Assembly: GCA_948537335.1 (NCBI GenBank)
Contig: CAOUJG010000004.1
Span: 28,311 to 92,310 of the forward strand
Origin: an uncultured Eubacteriales bacterium
GTDB taxonomy: Bacteria; Bacillota; Clostridia; Oscillospirales; Acutalibacteraceae
DNA: 64,000 bases
Reading direction: 5' to 3'
Positions 41,397 to 52,087 of this stretch are shown in pieces. The notes beneath the pieces are model-generated. The model did not search any database, had not been told where the DNA came from, and worked only from the letters and a program-made list of their open reading frames with translations. Positions within the stretch are counted from its first letter, which is position 1. The number at the start of each line of letters is the position of its first letter. Made by a program: the position numbers and the translations under genes.

Positions 41397-42695
41397 TTGG
41401 TAACTTTTGCGGATAAAAAGCTAAATTTAGGGACAAGAATCCTTTTGGCCGCCGTCCCTTTGATTATAATTCTCTTTTTGGGATACACCCTCGCGGCGGC
41501 ACATATATCGGCTCAGCTGAGCACAGAAAATTTCTACGATGGCACTATCGTCGGCGGCGTGGATGTCTCTGGCATGAGCCGGGCCGAGGCTATTGACGTT
41601 ATTTATGAAAAGCTTAAAAACGACGAGCAAAACGTGAATCTCACCGTCTGTTGCGAAGACAAAAGCCTCACGCTGACCGGTCCGGACTTTACATACGAAT
41701 ATAATGTGGAAGATGCTGTAAACTCGGCGTACAGCTGCGCGCGGATTGGCAATTTGTTCTCGCGCTACTTTGAGCTTTTGAGCATTAAAAATAACGCCGA
41801 TAAATTCCCGATTAAGACGACCTTGGAGCCAGAAAGTTTAAGCCGGACCGTAGATTTTGTTGTGTGCAAGTTTGACGACCCCGACCTAGAAGCGCATGTC
41901 AAGAGCTTTGACCCGACGCGTGAGCCCATGTTTATGTATAGCGAGGGCAAAGATGGGTATAAATTAAATAGAGACGAGGTTTTGCAACAGATTCAGACCT
42001 CTGTTTTGGCCAAAAAAAGCGGCGAAGTCTGCCTGCAAAAGCACGAATACAAAAACGATACTACTATTGACGACGCAAAGGCTCGAACTCAGCTAATTGG
42101 CGAGTTTAAGACGATTTCTACCAACAACAATAACAGCAATCAAAACATGAAGCTCTCGCTGGAGGCCGTTAATGGCACGGTTTTGCGGCCTTTTGAAACT
42201 TTTTCTTTTAACCAAACTGTTGGTGATTCCAACGACCCAGCAAGAGGCTTTTTGCCCGGCGCTTCTATCTTGAACGGGTCTATAGTTATGTCGTACGGCG
42301 GCGGAATCTGCCAGGCAGCCACTACCATCTACGGCGCGGCCATTCGTGCCGACATGACTATCATTGAACGCAAAAATCATCGGTTCAAGTCCTCGTACGT
42401 TCCTTACGGGCTCGACGCGACCATCGACTACAAGACCATTGACCTAAAATTTAGGAATGACTTTACTCATCCGGTTTACATTCAAACCACAATGGTCGGC
42501 AAAGAGCTTGTGTGCAGAATCTTTGGGCCCAAAAGCCAGAACTTTGACACAATAGAAGTTAATTCGTGGGTAACGGCGCAAGAAAGCCAAGAAATTAAAG
42601 CCGAAGCCGAACGAATTTACTATAAAGGCAATAAAATAATCGATAAAAAAAGGTTACCAAATTCTGTCTATAAGCCAAAGCAACACGTCGCTTGA
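41397..42695 (+). CDS. VanW family protein, membrane-anchored
   Basis: A 432-residue protein from the TTG at 41397, which has GGGGAGG nine bases upstream; an earlier in-frame start at 41334 is possible. A membrane anchor (about 16-38) precedes a peptidoglycan-binding-4-like domain with GTIVGGVDVSGMSRAEA (near 48) repeated once, then the VanW domain near 250-380: RPFETFSFNQTVGD, GASILNGSIVMSYGGGICQ and NHRFKSSYVPYGLDATI. The function of VanW is not established; Clostridia often have several, linked to the cell wall. It is expected outside the membrane. Confidence 0.88.
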   Translation: MVTFADKKLNLGTRILLAAVPLIIILFLGYTLAAAHISAQLSTENFYDGTIVGGVDVSGMSRAEAIDVIYEKLKNDEQNVNLTVCCEDKSLTLTGPDFTYEYNVEDAVNSAYSCARIGNLFSRYFELLSIKNNADKFPIKTTLEPESLSRTVDFVVCKFDDPDLEAHVKSFDPTREPMFMYSEGKDGYKLNRDEVLQQIQTSVLAKKSGEVCLQKHEYKNDTTIDDAKARTQLIGEFKTISTNNNNSNQNMKLSLEAVNGTVLRPFETFSFNQTVGDSNDPARGFLPGASILNGSIVMSYGGGICQAATTIYGAAIRADMTIIERKNHRFKSSYVPYGLDATIDYKTIDLKFRNDFTHPVYIQTTMVGKELVCRIFGPKSQNFDTIEVNSWVTAQESQEIKAEAERIYYKGNKIIDKKRLPNSVYKPKQHVA

Positions 42696-42862
42696 TTTTT
42701 TGTTTGAATTTTGGTAAAATTATTGTGTGTGATTAAAATTTAAGGTGTACTTCTCTTTTTGATATTATCAATATTGTTAAAATTTAGCTTTTAGCCTGTC
42801 TTTTGTTTCTTAAAAAGTACAGCTGATCTGTTGTTTAATATTTATCTGCCTGGAGGAAACAA

Positions 42863-43888
42863 ATGAAAAAAAAGATCAGCGTTAAAGTAATTTTAAATAC
42901 TGTTTTAGTTGTTTTTTTGGTTTCTTTGTTTTTTTATCTTTGCTTTTCGGATAATGGTCTTATTGACCTATTAAAGAATTCTAAAGGCTTTAACAAACCA
43001 TGGCTAATTATGGCTTTTTGCTGCCATTTGATTAATATTTTTATCGATATTTACTTGGTTTATAAGTTTACTGTTAATATGGACAAACGGTATACTTTTA
43101 AGAAGGCTATTCGCTCTTCTATGATTGGCCAATTTTTTTCTGCCGTTACGCCTGGTGCCTCTGGCGGGCAACCTATGCAAGTCTATGCGATGGCCGATCA
43201 AGGGGTAGACAGCGGGATTGCTACTTCGGCTTTGGTGCAAAAATTTTTGGTTTATCAGACGGTTTTGACTTTTTATAGTATAATTGCTATCCTAATTAGA
43301 ATAGATTATTTTAACAGCCTTAATAAAATTGTTTGGTCTATTACTCTTACGGGCTTTGTTATGCAGGCTGTTGTTATTGCTGCTATTTTGCTTTTTTCTT
43401 TTAACCGCAAGGTCACCTCTAAGATTATTTCTGGTACTATGCATTTGCTCTCTAGCTTGCATGTTTTGAAGAATGTGGATGAGAAAATCGATCGCCTTAA
43501 CGCTCAGCTGGTTTTGTTTTACGACGGAAATAAGGCTCTTTATCGAGACAAATATATGTTTTTAAAGACTTATGTTTTAACCGCAGTTCAGCTTACTTCC
43601 ATATTTATTGTTCCTTATTGTATTTATCGGGCTTTTCATTTGCACGGCGCCAGCATGATTAGCATGATTTGTGCGCAGTCTTTTGTTACTATGTCTTCTT
43701 GCTTGGTGCCAATTCCGGGTTCTTCTGGCGTGGCCGAGGGCGCTAGCTCTATTTTCTTTAGCCCTTTTTTTGATGAAACTACCATCAAATCTGCTATTGC
43801 TTTGTCTCGGTTTATTACTTATTATTTTACTATTTTGATTTCTTTGCCGTTTTCTCGGTTTGCTAAAAATAAAAAAGTTAAAAATTAA
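42863..43888 (+). CDS. UPF0104 flippase-like membrane protein (MprF-type TM domain)
   Basis: A 341-residue integral membrane protein with about eight segments, of the family of lysylphosphatidylglycerol synthase membrane domains (UPF0104). Typical motifs are GQFFSAVTPGASGGQPMQVY near 91-110 and VPIPGSSGVAEGASS near 285-300. The synthase domain of MprF is absent, so a lipid or lipid-linked-sugar flippase role is likely. TGGAGGA precedes the ATG. It is followed, 49 bases on, by a glycosyltransferase and a second UPF0104 gene. Confidence 0.88.
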   Translation: MKKKISVKVILNTVLVVFLVSLFFYLCFSDNGLIDLLKNSKGFNKPWLIMAFCCHLINIFIDIYLVYKFTVNMDKRYTFKKAIRSSMIGQFFSAVTPGASGGQPMQVYAMADQGVDSGIATSALVQKFLVYQTVLTFYSIIAILIRIDYFNSLNKIVWSITLTGFVMQAVVIAAILLFSFNRKVTSKIISGTMHLLSSLHVLKNVDEKIDRLNAQLVLFYDGNKALYRDKYMFLKTYVLTAVQLTSIFIVPYCIYRAFHLHGASMISMICAQSFVTMSSCLVPIPGSSGVAEGASSIFFSPFFDETTIKSAIALSRFITYYFTILISLPFSRFAKNKKVKN

Positions 43889-43937
43889 TGGGCTTTTGAG
43901 GTTTTTTTGTAGTTATATTTTAAGGGGAGATTTAAAA

Positions 43938-44918
43938 TTGAGTTCTGTTAATCCAAAAATCAGTTTGATTATTCCGGTTTATAATATGGCGCAGTACTTG
44001 GAGGATACTTTGCAGTCGGTTTTGGCGCAGAGCTTTACCGATTACGAGGTTGTTATGGTTAATGACGGCTCTACGGACGGAAGTTTGGCTATTTTAAAAA
44101 AATATGCCCGCAGATATGATAATTTTCATTTAATAGATCAAAATAACTGTGGGTTGAGTAAAGCGCGTGCTGCTGGAATTGCCGCCTCTTGCGGTGAGTA
44201 CATTGCTTTTTTGGACAGCGACGACTTTTTGGATCCGGAATTTTTGGCGCAGCTGTATAAGAGTGCTATTGAAAACGACGCGGATATCGCTTGCTGCAAC
44301 TATTATCTTTACTACGACAAAAGCTGCAAAAAGATTTATATGCCGTTTACGGCTAAGACTGGCGTTTACTCTAACGAAGTCGCCCTTAAGAAGCTTATTT
44401 TGGACACGACTTTTCACTTTTTTATGTGGAACAAATTGTTTAAGCGGCACTTGTTTTTTGACAACGACGTGATCTTTTTTGACATGTACTTTGAGGATGT
44501 GGCGATATGTCCGCAGTTGTTTTACTACGCCAATAAGGTTTCCTTTATTAATCGGCCTTTATACTACTATCGCCGGCACCAGGGTAGCATTATTTCGCAG
44601 ATTGACGCCCCTAAAACGAACGATTATATTAAGTCTTTGGGGATTATTCGCAACTTTTTGGAGCAAAAAAATGTTTACTCGAAGTACAAGTCGGTGTTCA
44701 AGATTTATGCTTTTCGGTTTAAAATTCAGATCGGATACTGCATTTTGACAAATCATATTGATAATCTGAGTTTTGCGGATATTGGCGTAAACCTCAAGCG
44801 GGCGTATGTTGCGATTAATTCTTTTAAGAGCGACAAGTATATTCCGGCCAGCGAGCTGCCTATTTTGCCGTTTTATGTGGAGGCTCCCCGCCAGAACAGG
44901 AAGGCGCTTATTCGGTAA
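43938..44918 (+). CDS. Family 2 glycosyltransferase
   Basis: A 326-residue GT2 enzyme. The TTG at 43938 has AAGGGGAGA seven bases upstream and opens with SSVNPKISLIIPVYNMAQYL; the frame stays open further upstream into the previous gene but adds no family residues. The nucleotide-sugar site is VVMVNDGSTDGSL (near 40) and the DxD-like motif IAFLDSDDFLD (near 93); a C-terminal helical part follows, with YFEDVAICPQLFY. Donor and acceptor are unknown. It sits between two flippase-like genes. Confidence 0.9.
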   Translation: MSSVNPKISLIIPVYNMAQYLEDTLQSVLAQSFTDYEVVMVNDGSTDGSLAILKKYARRYDNFHLIDQNNCGLSKARAAGIAASCGEYIAFLDSDDFLDPEFLAQLYKSAIENDADIACCNYYLYYDKSCKKIYMPFTAKTGVYSNEVALKKLILDTTFHFFMWNKLFKRHLFFDNDVIFFDMYFEDVAICPQLFYYANKVSFINRPLYYYRRHQGSIISQIDAPKTNDYIKSLGIIRNFLEQKNVYSKYKSVFKIYAFRFKIQIGYCILTNHIDNLSFADIGVNLKRAYVAINSFKSDKYIPASELPILPFYVEAPRQNRKALIR

Positions 44919-44945
44919 TTATTTTTGGAGGAGGAATTTTTAAAG

Positions 44946-45971
44946 ATGAAAAAATTTTTCAATTTAAAAAGTCTTTACTTAGTTCTCCTTTTGATCTCGT
45001 TTTTTATACTTATTTATTTTTGCGTCGATGACAATAACTTGGCCACGCTGCTTGGCATTATTTCTGCGCTTAACTTGGGCTGGCTCTTTGTTGCTTGCGC
45101 CTTGATGGCTGCGTTTTGGCTCATTGACGCTTATGTTTTTAAGATTTTGACGAATTCGGTTTATAACAAGGCCTACACGATGCGCGATGCTTTTTGCGTC
45201 ACCATGGTTGGCCAATTTTTTAATGCGGTAACTCCTTTTTGCCTGGCAAGTCAGCCTATGCAGATTTTGACTATGTCCCGGCAGCGGCTGGATGCTGGTC
45301 GAGCTTTTTCTGTTGTGGTCCGCAAATTCATCATTTATCAGGCGACTTTGGTGTTTTATCTGGTTTGCACCATGCTTTTTAGCTACCCGTTTTTTGCCGA
45401 CAAAATCCCGGAGTTCATGAATTTAGTCATTTTGGGCTGCGTTTCGCAGTCTTTGGTCATTTTGCTGATCGCGTTTTTCACTGTTAAAAAAAATCTTACC
45501 TTAAAGCTGATTTCGCTCGTTTTGACGGGGCTTAGTAAGTTTAACTTTGTTGCGAAGCCTCTTGAAAAGATGCAGTATATTGAGGATCAGATGAATGTTT
45601 ATGTTGAGAATAACCGGGCTATCGGCGAGAATCCTAAACTGAGCTTTACGGCTTTCTTTTTGACGTTTTTGCAGCTCACCGCGATGTTTAGCATTTCTTT
45701 TTGCATTTACAAGGCGTTTAACCACCCGGGGCTCGACATTGTTGATATGATCGCGGCGCAGGCTTTTGTGATGACTACCGCGGCCTATATGCCTTTGCCC
45801 GGCGGCTGCGGCGCTATGGAGAGTTCCTTTATTTTGGTTTTTCGCGTGTTTTTCGCCGCCTGCCACATTAAGCCCGCCATGCTGCTTTGGCGCTTCATCA
45901 CTTACTATTCTTGCATTATTTTCGGGCTTTTCTTCGCGGTTAACATCAAAAAGCGCGCTGTTTCGGCCTGA
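44946..45971 (+). CDS. UPF0104 flippase-like membrane protein (second copy)
   Basis: A 341-residue paralogue of the protein at 42863, with the same motifs: GQFFNAVTPFCLASQPMQIL near 90 and MPLPGGCGAMESSFIL near 285. I start at the ATG at 44946, after GGAGGAGG; ORF codons upstream are in the ribosome site. It has about eight membrane segments. Pairing with the first copy around a GT2 gene suggests heteromeric or parallel flippases acting on the product of that enzyme. A terminator follows. Confidence 0.88.
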   Translation: MKKFFNLKSLYLVLLLISFFILIYFCVDDNNLATLLGIISALNLGWLFVACALMAAFWLIDAYVFKILTNSVYNKAYTMRDAFCVTMVGQFFNAVTPFCLASQPMQILTMSRQRLDAGRAFSVVVRKFIIYQATLVFYLVCTMLFSYPFFADKIPEFMNLVILGCVSQSLVILLIAFFTVKKNLTLKLISLVLTGLSKFNFVAKPLEKMQYIEDQMNVYVENNRAIGENPKLSFTAFFLTFLQLTAMFSISFCIYKAFNHPGLDIVDMIAAQAFVMTTAAYMPLPGGCGAMESSFILVFRVFFAACHIKPAMLLWRFITYYSCIIFGLFFAVNIKKRAVSA

Positions 45972-46000
45972 GTCCGCGTGTTAATTTCCTTTAATGCAGC

Positions 46001-46039
46001 AAAAGTACCGCACTATACCGCGCGGTACTTTTATTTTTG
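46001..46039 (+). terminator. Intrinsic terminator after second flippase gene
   Basis: Stem AAAAGTACCGC (46001-46011) with GCGGTACTTTT (46022-46032), perfect over 11 pairs, followed by ATTTTT. It lies between convergent genes and can protect spoVAD's end as well. Confidence 0.85.
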
Positions 46040-46060
46040 CCATTTTGTTGCGATTTCACC

Positions 46061-47077
46061 TTACTTTGTAGCCGAGGTGATATTCACAAGGTGCGCCACT
46101 GCTGGGATGGTCTCGCCTTGCTGGGTTGAGGTTGGCGACATTAGCGCGCCGGTGGCCATGAACAAAACATTGTTTAGCTCGTGACTTTTCATTTTGTTCA
46201 AGACGTCCGAGCACAAAACCACCGCAGAACATCCGCAGCCAGAGCCTCCTGCATGCACGTCCTGATCATTTTGGTCGTAAATCATCAAGCCGCAGTCTTT
46301 GTGATTATCCTTCAGCTCGATGCCTTCTCGGGTTAGCAGCTCTTTTAGCAGCTTGCCGCCAACTTCTCCTAGATCCCCGGTTAAGATCAAGTCGTAATCG
46401 CCCGGTACTGTGCTGGTGTCATCCAAAAAATCCTTTAACGTTGCTGCCGCTGCTGGTGCCATCGCCGCGCCCATGTTGTTTGCGTCCTTCACTCCGAGGT
46501 CCACTATCCGACCCACCGTTACTTTCGAGATCTGCGGGCTTTGGGCGTTTCTTCCCACCACCGCAGCGCCCGAGCCTGTAACCGTCCACTGCGCTGTGGG
46601 CGTTCTTTGTCCGCCGTACTCTAGCGGAAAGCGAAATTGCCTCTCTGCCGAGCAAAAATGCGACGACGTCACGGCAATGCAGTTGTTGGCCGCGCCGGAA
46701 TCCACCATTATTGCGGAAAGCGCCAAGGTCTGCGCCATGGTGGAGCACGCGCCGTACTGCCCCAAGAATGGTATGTTCAAGCTTTTGAGCCCGAACGTCG
46801 ATGAAATGCACTGATTTAGCAGGTCTCCTGCAAAGATAAAGTCGATCTCTCCCTGCGCTACGCCGGATTTCTCTATGGCTAAGTTCACCGCTTTCGATTG
46901 CAGCTTGCTTTCTGCCTTCTCCCAAGAAGCCTCCCCCAGAGTGGTATCCTCAAACGTTTGATCAAAGGCTTTGCTAAGCGGTCCTTGCGCCTCTTTTTTG
47001 CCGCAAACTGCTGCATAACCCCGGATTGCCGGCTTTTTCTCCATTTCGATTGTGTACTTTCCTATTCGTTTTGCCAT
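46061..47077 (-). CDS. spoVAD: Stage V sporulation protein AD
   Basis: A 338-residue thiolase-fold SpoVAD. In spore formers it is a cytoplasm-facing subunit of the SpoVA channel that binds dipicolinic acid during uptake into the forespore. Family signature regions are RGYAAVCGKKEAQGPL, IFAGDLLNQCISSTFGL near 80, LGQYGACSTMAQTLALSA near 105 and VTSSHFCSAERQFRFPLEYG near 140. spoVAC and spoVAE, normally flanking, are not next to it: groESL is upstream and an unrelated terminator downstream. I see a possible sigma-G/F promoter upstream. Confidence 0.93.
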   Translation of the reverse strand: MAKRIGKYTIEMEKKPAIRGYAAVCGKKEAQGPLSKAFDQTFEDTTLGEASWEKAESKLQSKAVNLAIEKSGVAQGEIDFIFAGDLLNQCISSTFGLKSLNIPFLGQYGACSTMAQTLALSAIMVDSGAANNCIAVTSSHFCSAERQFRFPLEYGGQRTPTAQWTVTGSGAAVVGRNAQSPQISKVTVGRIVDLGVKDANNMGAAMAPAAAATLKDFLDDTSTVPGDYDLILTGDLGEVGGKLLKELLTREGIELKDNHKDCGLMIYDQNDQDVHAGGSGCGCSAVVLCSDVLNKMKSHELNNVLFMATGALMSPTSTQQGETIPAVAHLVNITSATK

Positions 47078-47118
47078 TTTTTAGCCTCTTTTCTGCTCTG
47101 ACCTAGTTTTTCTCTATT

Positions 47119-47147
47119 TATTATTGGAAATTACCCCAAAACTATTC
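47119..47147 (-). promoter_or_regulatory. Possible forespore (sigma-F/G type) promoter of spoVAD
   Basis: On the minus strand GAATA (47143-47147), 16 bases, CAATAATA (47119-47126). The -35 fits the GHATR consensus of sigma F/G and the -10 resembles CATNMTA with one base shift. The position, about 40 bases before the gene, is right. No sigma-A promoter is seen here. By-eye call. Confidence 0.4.
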
Positions 47148-47240
47148 ACTTTTGTCGGCTTTTTTGTTAATCGTGGAGAAATTTTCTCTCGCGCTCTTTT
47201 TGGACATTTTTTGCTTGCTTTTTTCGGTTTTAGAATATAA

Positions 47241-47591
<351 letters not shown>

Positions 47592-47640
47592 TTCGTTTTG
47601 ACCTTTTGCATCGCGATACATAGCGGTTTTTGAAGTTTGA

Positions 47641-49299
<1,659 letters not shown>

Positions 49300-49318
49300 T
49301 CTAAATTTTTGCAAAAAG

Positions 49319-49355
49319 AATCGGTAAGGCGCTAAACTACGCTTTACCGATTTTT
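49319..49355 (+). terminator. Intrinsic terminator after groEL
   Basis: Stem AATCGGTAAGGCG with CGCTTTACCGATT (one G-T pair, 8-base loop), then TTTTT. Ends the heat-shock operon ahead of the convergent gene at 49393. Confidence 0.85.
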
Positions 49356-49392
49356 CTGTTTTTTTCAATACTCTGTTAATCTTTTGTTAGGA

Positions 49393-50094
49393 TTAATAAC
49401 CATTCTTTATACGAGCATAAGCAGCCTCAATCATAGCCTCATTATTGTTAGTTTCAGAATCATCATCCTTAATTATCAAACTCATATCAAATTTTTTAAC
49501 TCCGGATTTTTCTTTTTTAGGCTCACTCTTAAACCAGTCAGCAACTTTATTACATGCCCATTTTGTTCCATCCCATAGCTTTTTAGTTACATACCCTGCT
49601 CCTATTGCTGAAAAAACATTTTTAAAACCAATTCTTTCTAATATCCGATATACGCAGTCGCCAATCTCAAATACATCTTCACCTAAATGTTTGGCAAGTA
49701 CTAGCAGTGCTTTAATAAAAGTTCCTATATCAGTTGCTGTACGAGCCCCAAAAGCCTTAACAAATCCTAACTCTTTAACTATAGAATCTCCATGTGCTGC
49801 CCAAAAGTTGGTTATTACTTCTTTGTTTTCACTAAAAATTTTTGAATATCCTTCATAATTATCATGCGCCCCATTACATAATAATAGCCAAATAAGCACA
49901 TATATGCCTATGCCTGCACCCGCTAGCCCTGCTTTTTTCAAAGTGTCTTTTACCTTACTGCTACCTTGATTTACTTGTTGTGCTTGTTCATTATCAGCAA
50001 AACAGCAGTTATTTGCCCCTACCGGAGCCAACAATAAACTCGCAGCCAAACCTACCGACATAATCTTTTTACCAATTGATTTTACCTTTTTCAT
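49393..50094 (-). CDS. Hypothetical secreted/membrane protein with signal peptide
   Basis: A 233-residue protein I do not recognise. Residues 1-33 look like a Sec signal: basic MKKVKSIGKK, hydrophobic MSVGLAASLLLAPVGA, a small-residue end near NCCFA. A Gln/Asn/Lys linker leads to a Gly/Ala-rich membrane segment (about 54-73). The rest is helical with a Lys/Glu-rich tail (KSEPKKEKSGVKK) and an Asp/Asn run. AAAGGAG precedes the ATG. It is AT-rich, like the AAA+ and giant leader genes, and is alone in its transcription unit. Confidence 0.65.
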   Translation of the reverse strand: MKKVKSIGKKIMSVGLAASLLLAPVGANNCCFADNEQAQQVNQGSSKVKDTLKKAGLAGAGIGIYVLIWLLLCNGAHDNYEGYSKIFSENKEVITNFWAAHGDSIVKELGFVKAFGARTATDIGTFIKALLVLAKHLGEDVFEIGDCVYRILERIGFKNVFSAIGAGYVTKKLWDGTKWACNKVADWFKSEPKKEKSGVKKFDMSLIIKDDDSETNNNEAMIEAAYARIKNGY

Positions 50095-50519
50095 AATACA
50101 TTCTCCTTTTTCTTATAAAAATCCTCTTCTTACTTTTCGAAGGAACAAAATTTATATTCGTTTTGCTGTTACCTCCGAAACTATTAGTATTATACTACAC
50201 CCACGAGCACTTATAATTCCGAAAAAGAAATTAGGCCCATTTTCTCCTTATCAAACAAAGCAATCATTTTTTTATAATATTTCCTTGTTCAATTTGCAAC
50301 AAAACTAAACTTAAAACCATCTTTAAAACAGCTGTTTTTGTTACTAGTTGTTACTCTTTACATCATTTTTTAATTTTTAAGCCCATTTTTCTTGATTTTT
50401 ACAAATCTATTTTTAAAAAAATTTTGAAATTTTTTATTTTTCGCTTGACTTTTATGATAATCTCATAAAAGCAGCAACAAATATCTGCGGACTGTCTAAT
50501 ATAAAAAGTTACGTCATAC
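50095..50519. other. AT-rich spacer upstream of the secreted unknown
   Basis: About 425 bases. On the minus strand a perfect TATAAT lies near 50188-50193, a likely -10 for the gene at 49393, though its -35 is poor; the leader would be about 90 bases. The remainder, up to the end of the Wzx-like gene, is AT-rich with no feature I can support. Confidence 0.5.
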
Positions 50520-52055
50520 TTACTTTCTCATACGAAACTGCTTAAAGATGTTCTTGGCTATGCCCAATAAATACCGAAACTCCTCTGTTTTGTAGAACAT
50601 AAAGACGTTGATTCCGTTTGGCACTATCAGGCAAATTAGCGCATTTATGACAAGTTTTAAAAAGCCGTCCACCCTAAACAGCGAGCATATATAATATGTA
50701 AAGATGCACGAAATCAGCGTTACGATGGCGTACAGCACGTGCTTTCTGTAATACGAGGCCACAGACCTATTGAATATATTTTTGTAGACGACATATGGTT
50801 GTGTCCAAAACGGGATCACCAGCGAGCTAAGGATATTCGCGATTATAACGCCGTTTAAGCCCAATCTGCCAACCAGTAAGACTGCTAACCCCAGGTTTAT
50901 TGCCGCTTCTAGCAACGCAAAATATCTATCTGGCCGATAGAGCCCCGCGCTGTTCTTGACCATGCTTATTGACTTTCTCATCCCAAAAGTGTAAAAATTT
51001 ATGGTTATTAGCACGATTGTCGCTTTTTTTAACAAAAAAGCCTCGCCCATCCACAGCCGGATGAACGGGTCTATGAGGCAAAACAGCGACACCGCAAAAA
51101 ACGAGTACATCGCATAATTTAGGAAAAATATCTTTTTATAAACATTAAAAATCTCGCCCTTCGTCGCCTTTACCATCAAGTTGCCAAAACTCGTCAAAAT
51201 CGCATTAAAGACTTGGTCCGTAACACTCATCAGGCCGTTGGTTATGAGCGTATACGGGTAGTACATCCCCGTTATGGACTCCCCCAGATTGCTTGTGATT
51301 ATCAGCGTGGAGCCCGAGGCCAAGCTCTGGTAACCTATTTTGTGATAAAAAAGCGCTCCCAGATTTTTAAAAAGGTCGTTGCGCTCCGTCTTGTCGAGCT
51401 TCTTTTTGATTTTCAAATCTATATTTTTGTACTTCACCTTATACATCACGTGCACAAAAATGCTGTCCAAAAGCGTGCACACAAGCCGCGAGACAACATA
51501 CATCTCAAAAGACCGAAAGCACACGATGGAGACAAGCTGCAAAATGTACATCAGCACCTGGCAGCTCGTGCGGCAAATGCTCACCAAGTAATTGCGCTGA
51601 TCCGCGATCAGCATGGCCCGCTTGTGCCCAAACAGATATGTTGCCAGGGTGTCTGCCAAATACAAGACGAACATTGTACTTAGCCATTTGTCCGAAAACC
51701 GGCTAGAGTCGTGCTCCGGCACAATTTGCGGAATACTTACAGCCGTCAGCAAGCCCAAAACAAGCAGCACTAAAGCTATTACCTTAAACGTATTTTTATA
51801 AAAGTTCAGCAATATCGCGATTTTTTCCGTGTCGTTTTCTGCAATGGGTCTATAAAGCTTATATATGACGCCAAAGCTGATCCCGAGCTCGATTATATTC
51901 AGCAGCGCAACGGTATCCATAAACGTCTTCTGAATGCCAAGCACCTCGCTGCCAAGGCTCGCAACAACCGGGCTTAAAACAAGCGGCCCCAGCAGCAGGA
52001 TAACGTACGAGCCCAAGCCCACCAAACTATTTATAATAGAATTTTTTGTTCTCAT
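50520..52055 (-). CDS. Polysaccharide flippase (Wzx/MATE-like)
   Basis: A 511-residue membrane protein with about 12-14 segments, of the oligosaccharide-flippase superfamily. It opens MRTKNSIINSLVGLGSYVI and has the early conserved segment LGSEVLGIQKTFMDTVALLN near 35. GAAGGAA precedes the start. It is the last gene of the wall-glycopolymer operon and is expected to flip the undecaprenyl-linked repeat unit across the membrane before polymerisation. Family call is firm, substrate is inferred. Confidence 0.88.
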   Translation of the reverse strand: MRTKNSIINSLVGLGSYVILLLGPLVLSPVVASLGSEVLGIQKTFMDTVALLNIIELGISFGVIYKLYRPIAENDTEKIAILLNFYKNTFKVIALVLLVLGLLTAVSIPQIVPEHDSSRFSDKWLSTMFVLYLADTLATYLFGHKRAMLIADQRNYLVSICRTSCQVLMYILQLVSIVCFRSFEMYVVSRLVCTLLDSIFVHVMYKVKYKNIDLKIKKKLDKTERNDLFKNLGALFYHKIGYQSLASGSTLIITSNLGESITGMYYPYTLITNGLMSVTDQVFNAILTSFGNLMVKATKGEIFNVYKKIFFLNYAMYSFFAVSLFCLIDPFIRLWMGEAFLLKKATIVLITINFYTFGMRKSISMVKNSAGLYRPDRYFALLEAAINLGLAVLLVGRLGLNGVIIANILSSLVIPFWTQPYVVYKNIFNRSVASYYRKHVLYAIVTLISCIFTYYICSLFRVDGFLKLVINALICLIVPNGINVFMFYKTEEFRYLLGIAKNIFKQFRMRK

Positions 52056-52087
52056 TTAAAACTTTCCTTCACCCAAACAAGCTTTTC

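Noticed and set aside
42381..42398. B-box-like GGTTCAAGTCC inside vanW
   Set aside because: It lies within a conserved protein segment (NHRFKSSY) and has no pairing acceptor or D arm around it, so it is not a tRNA.
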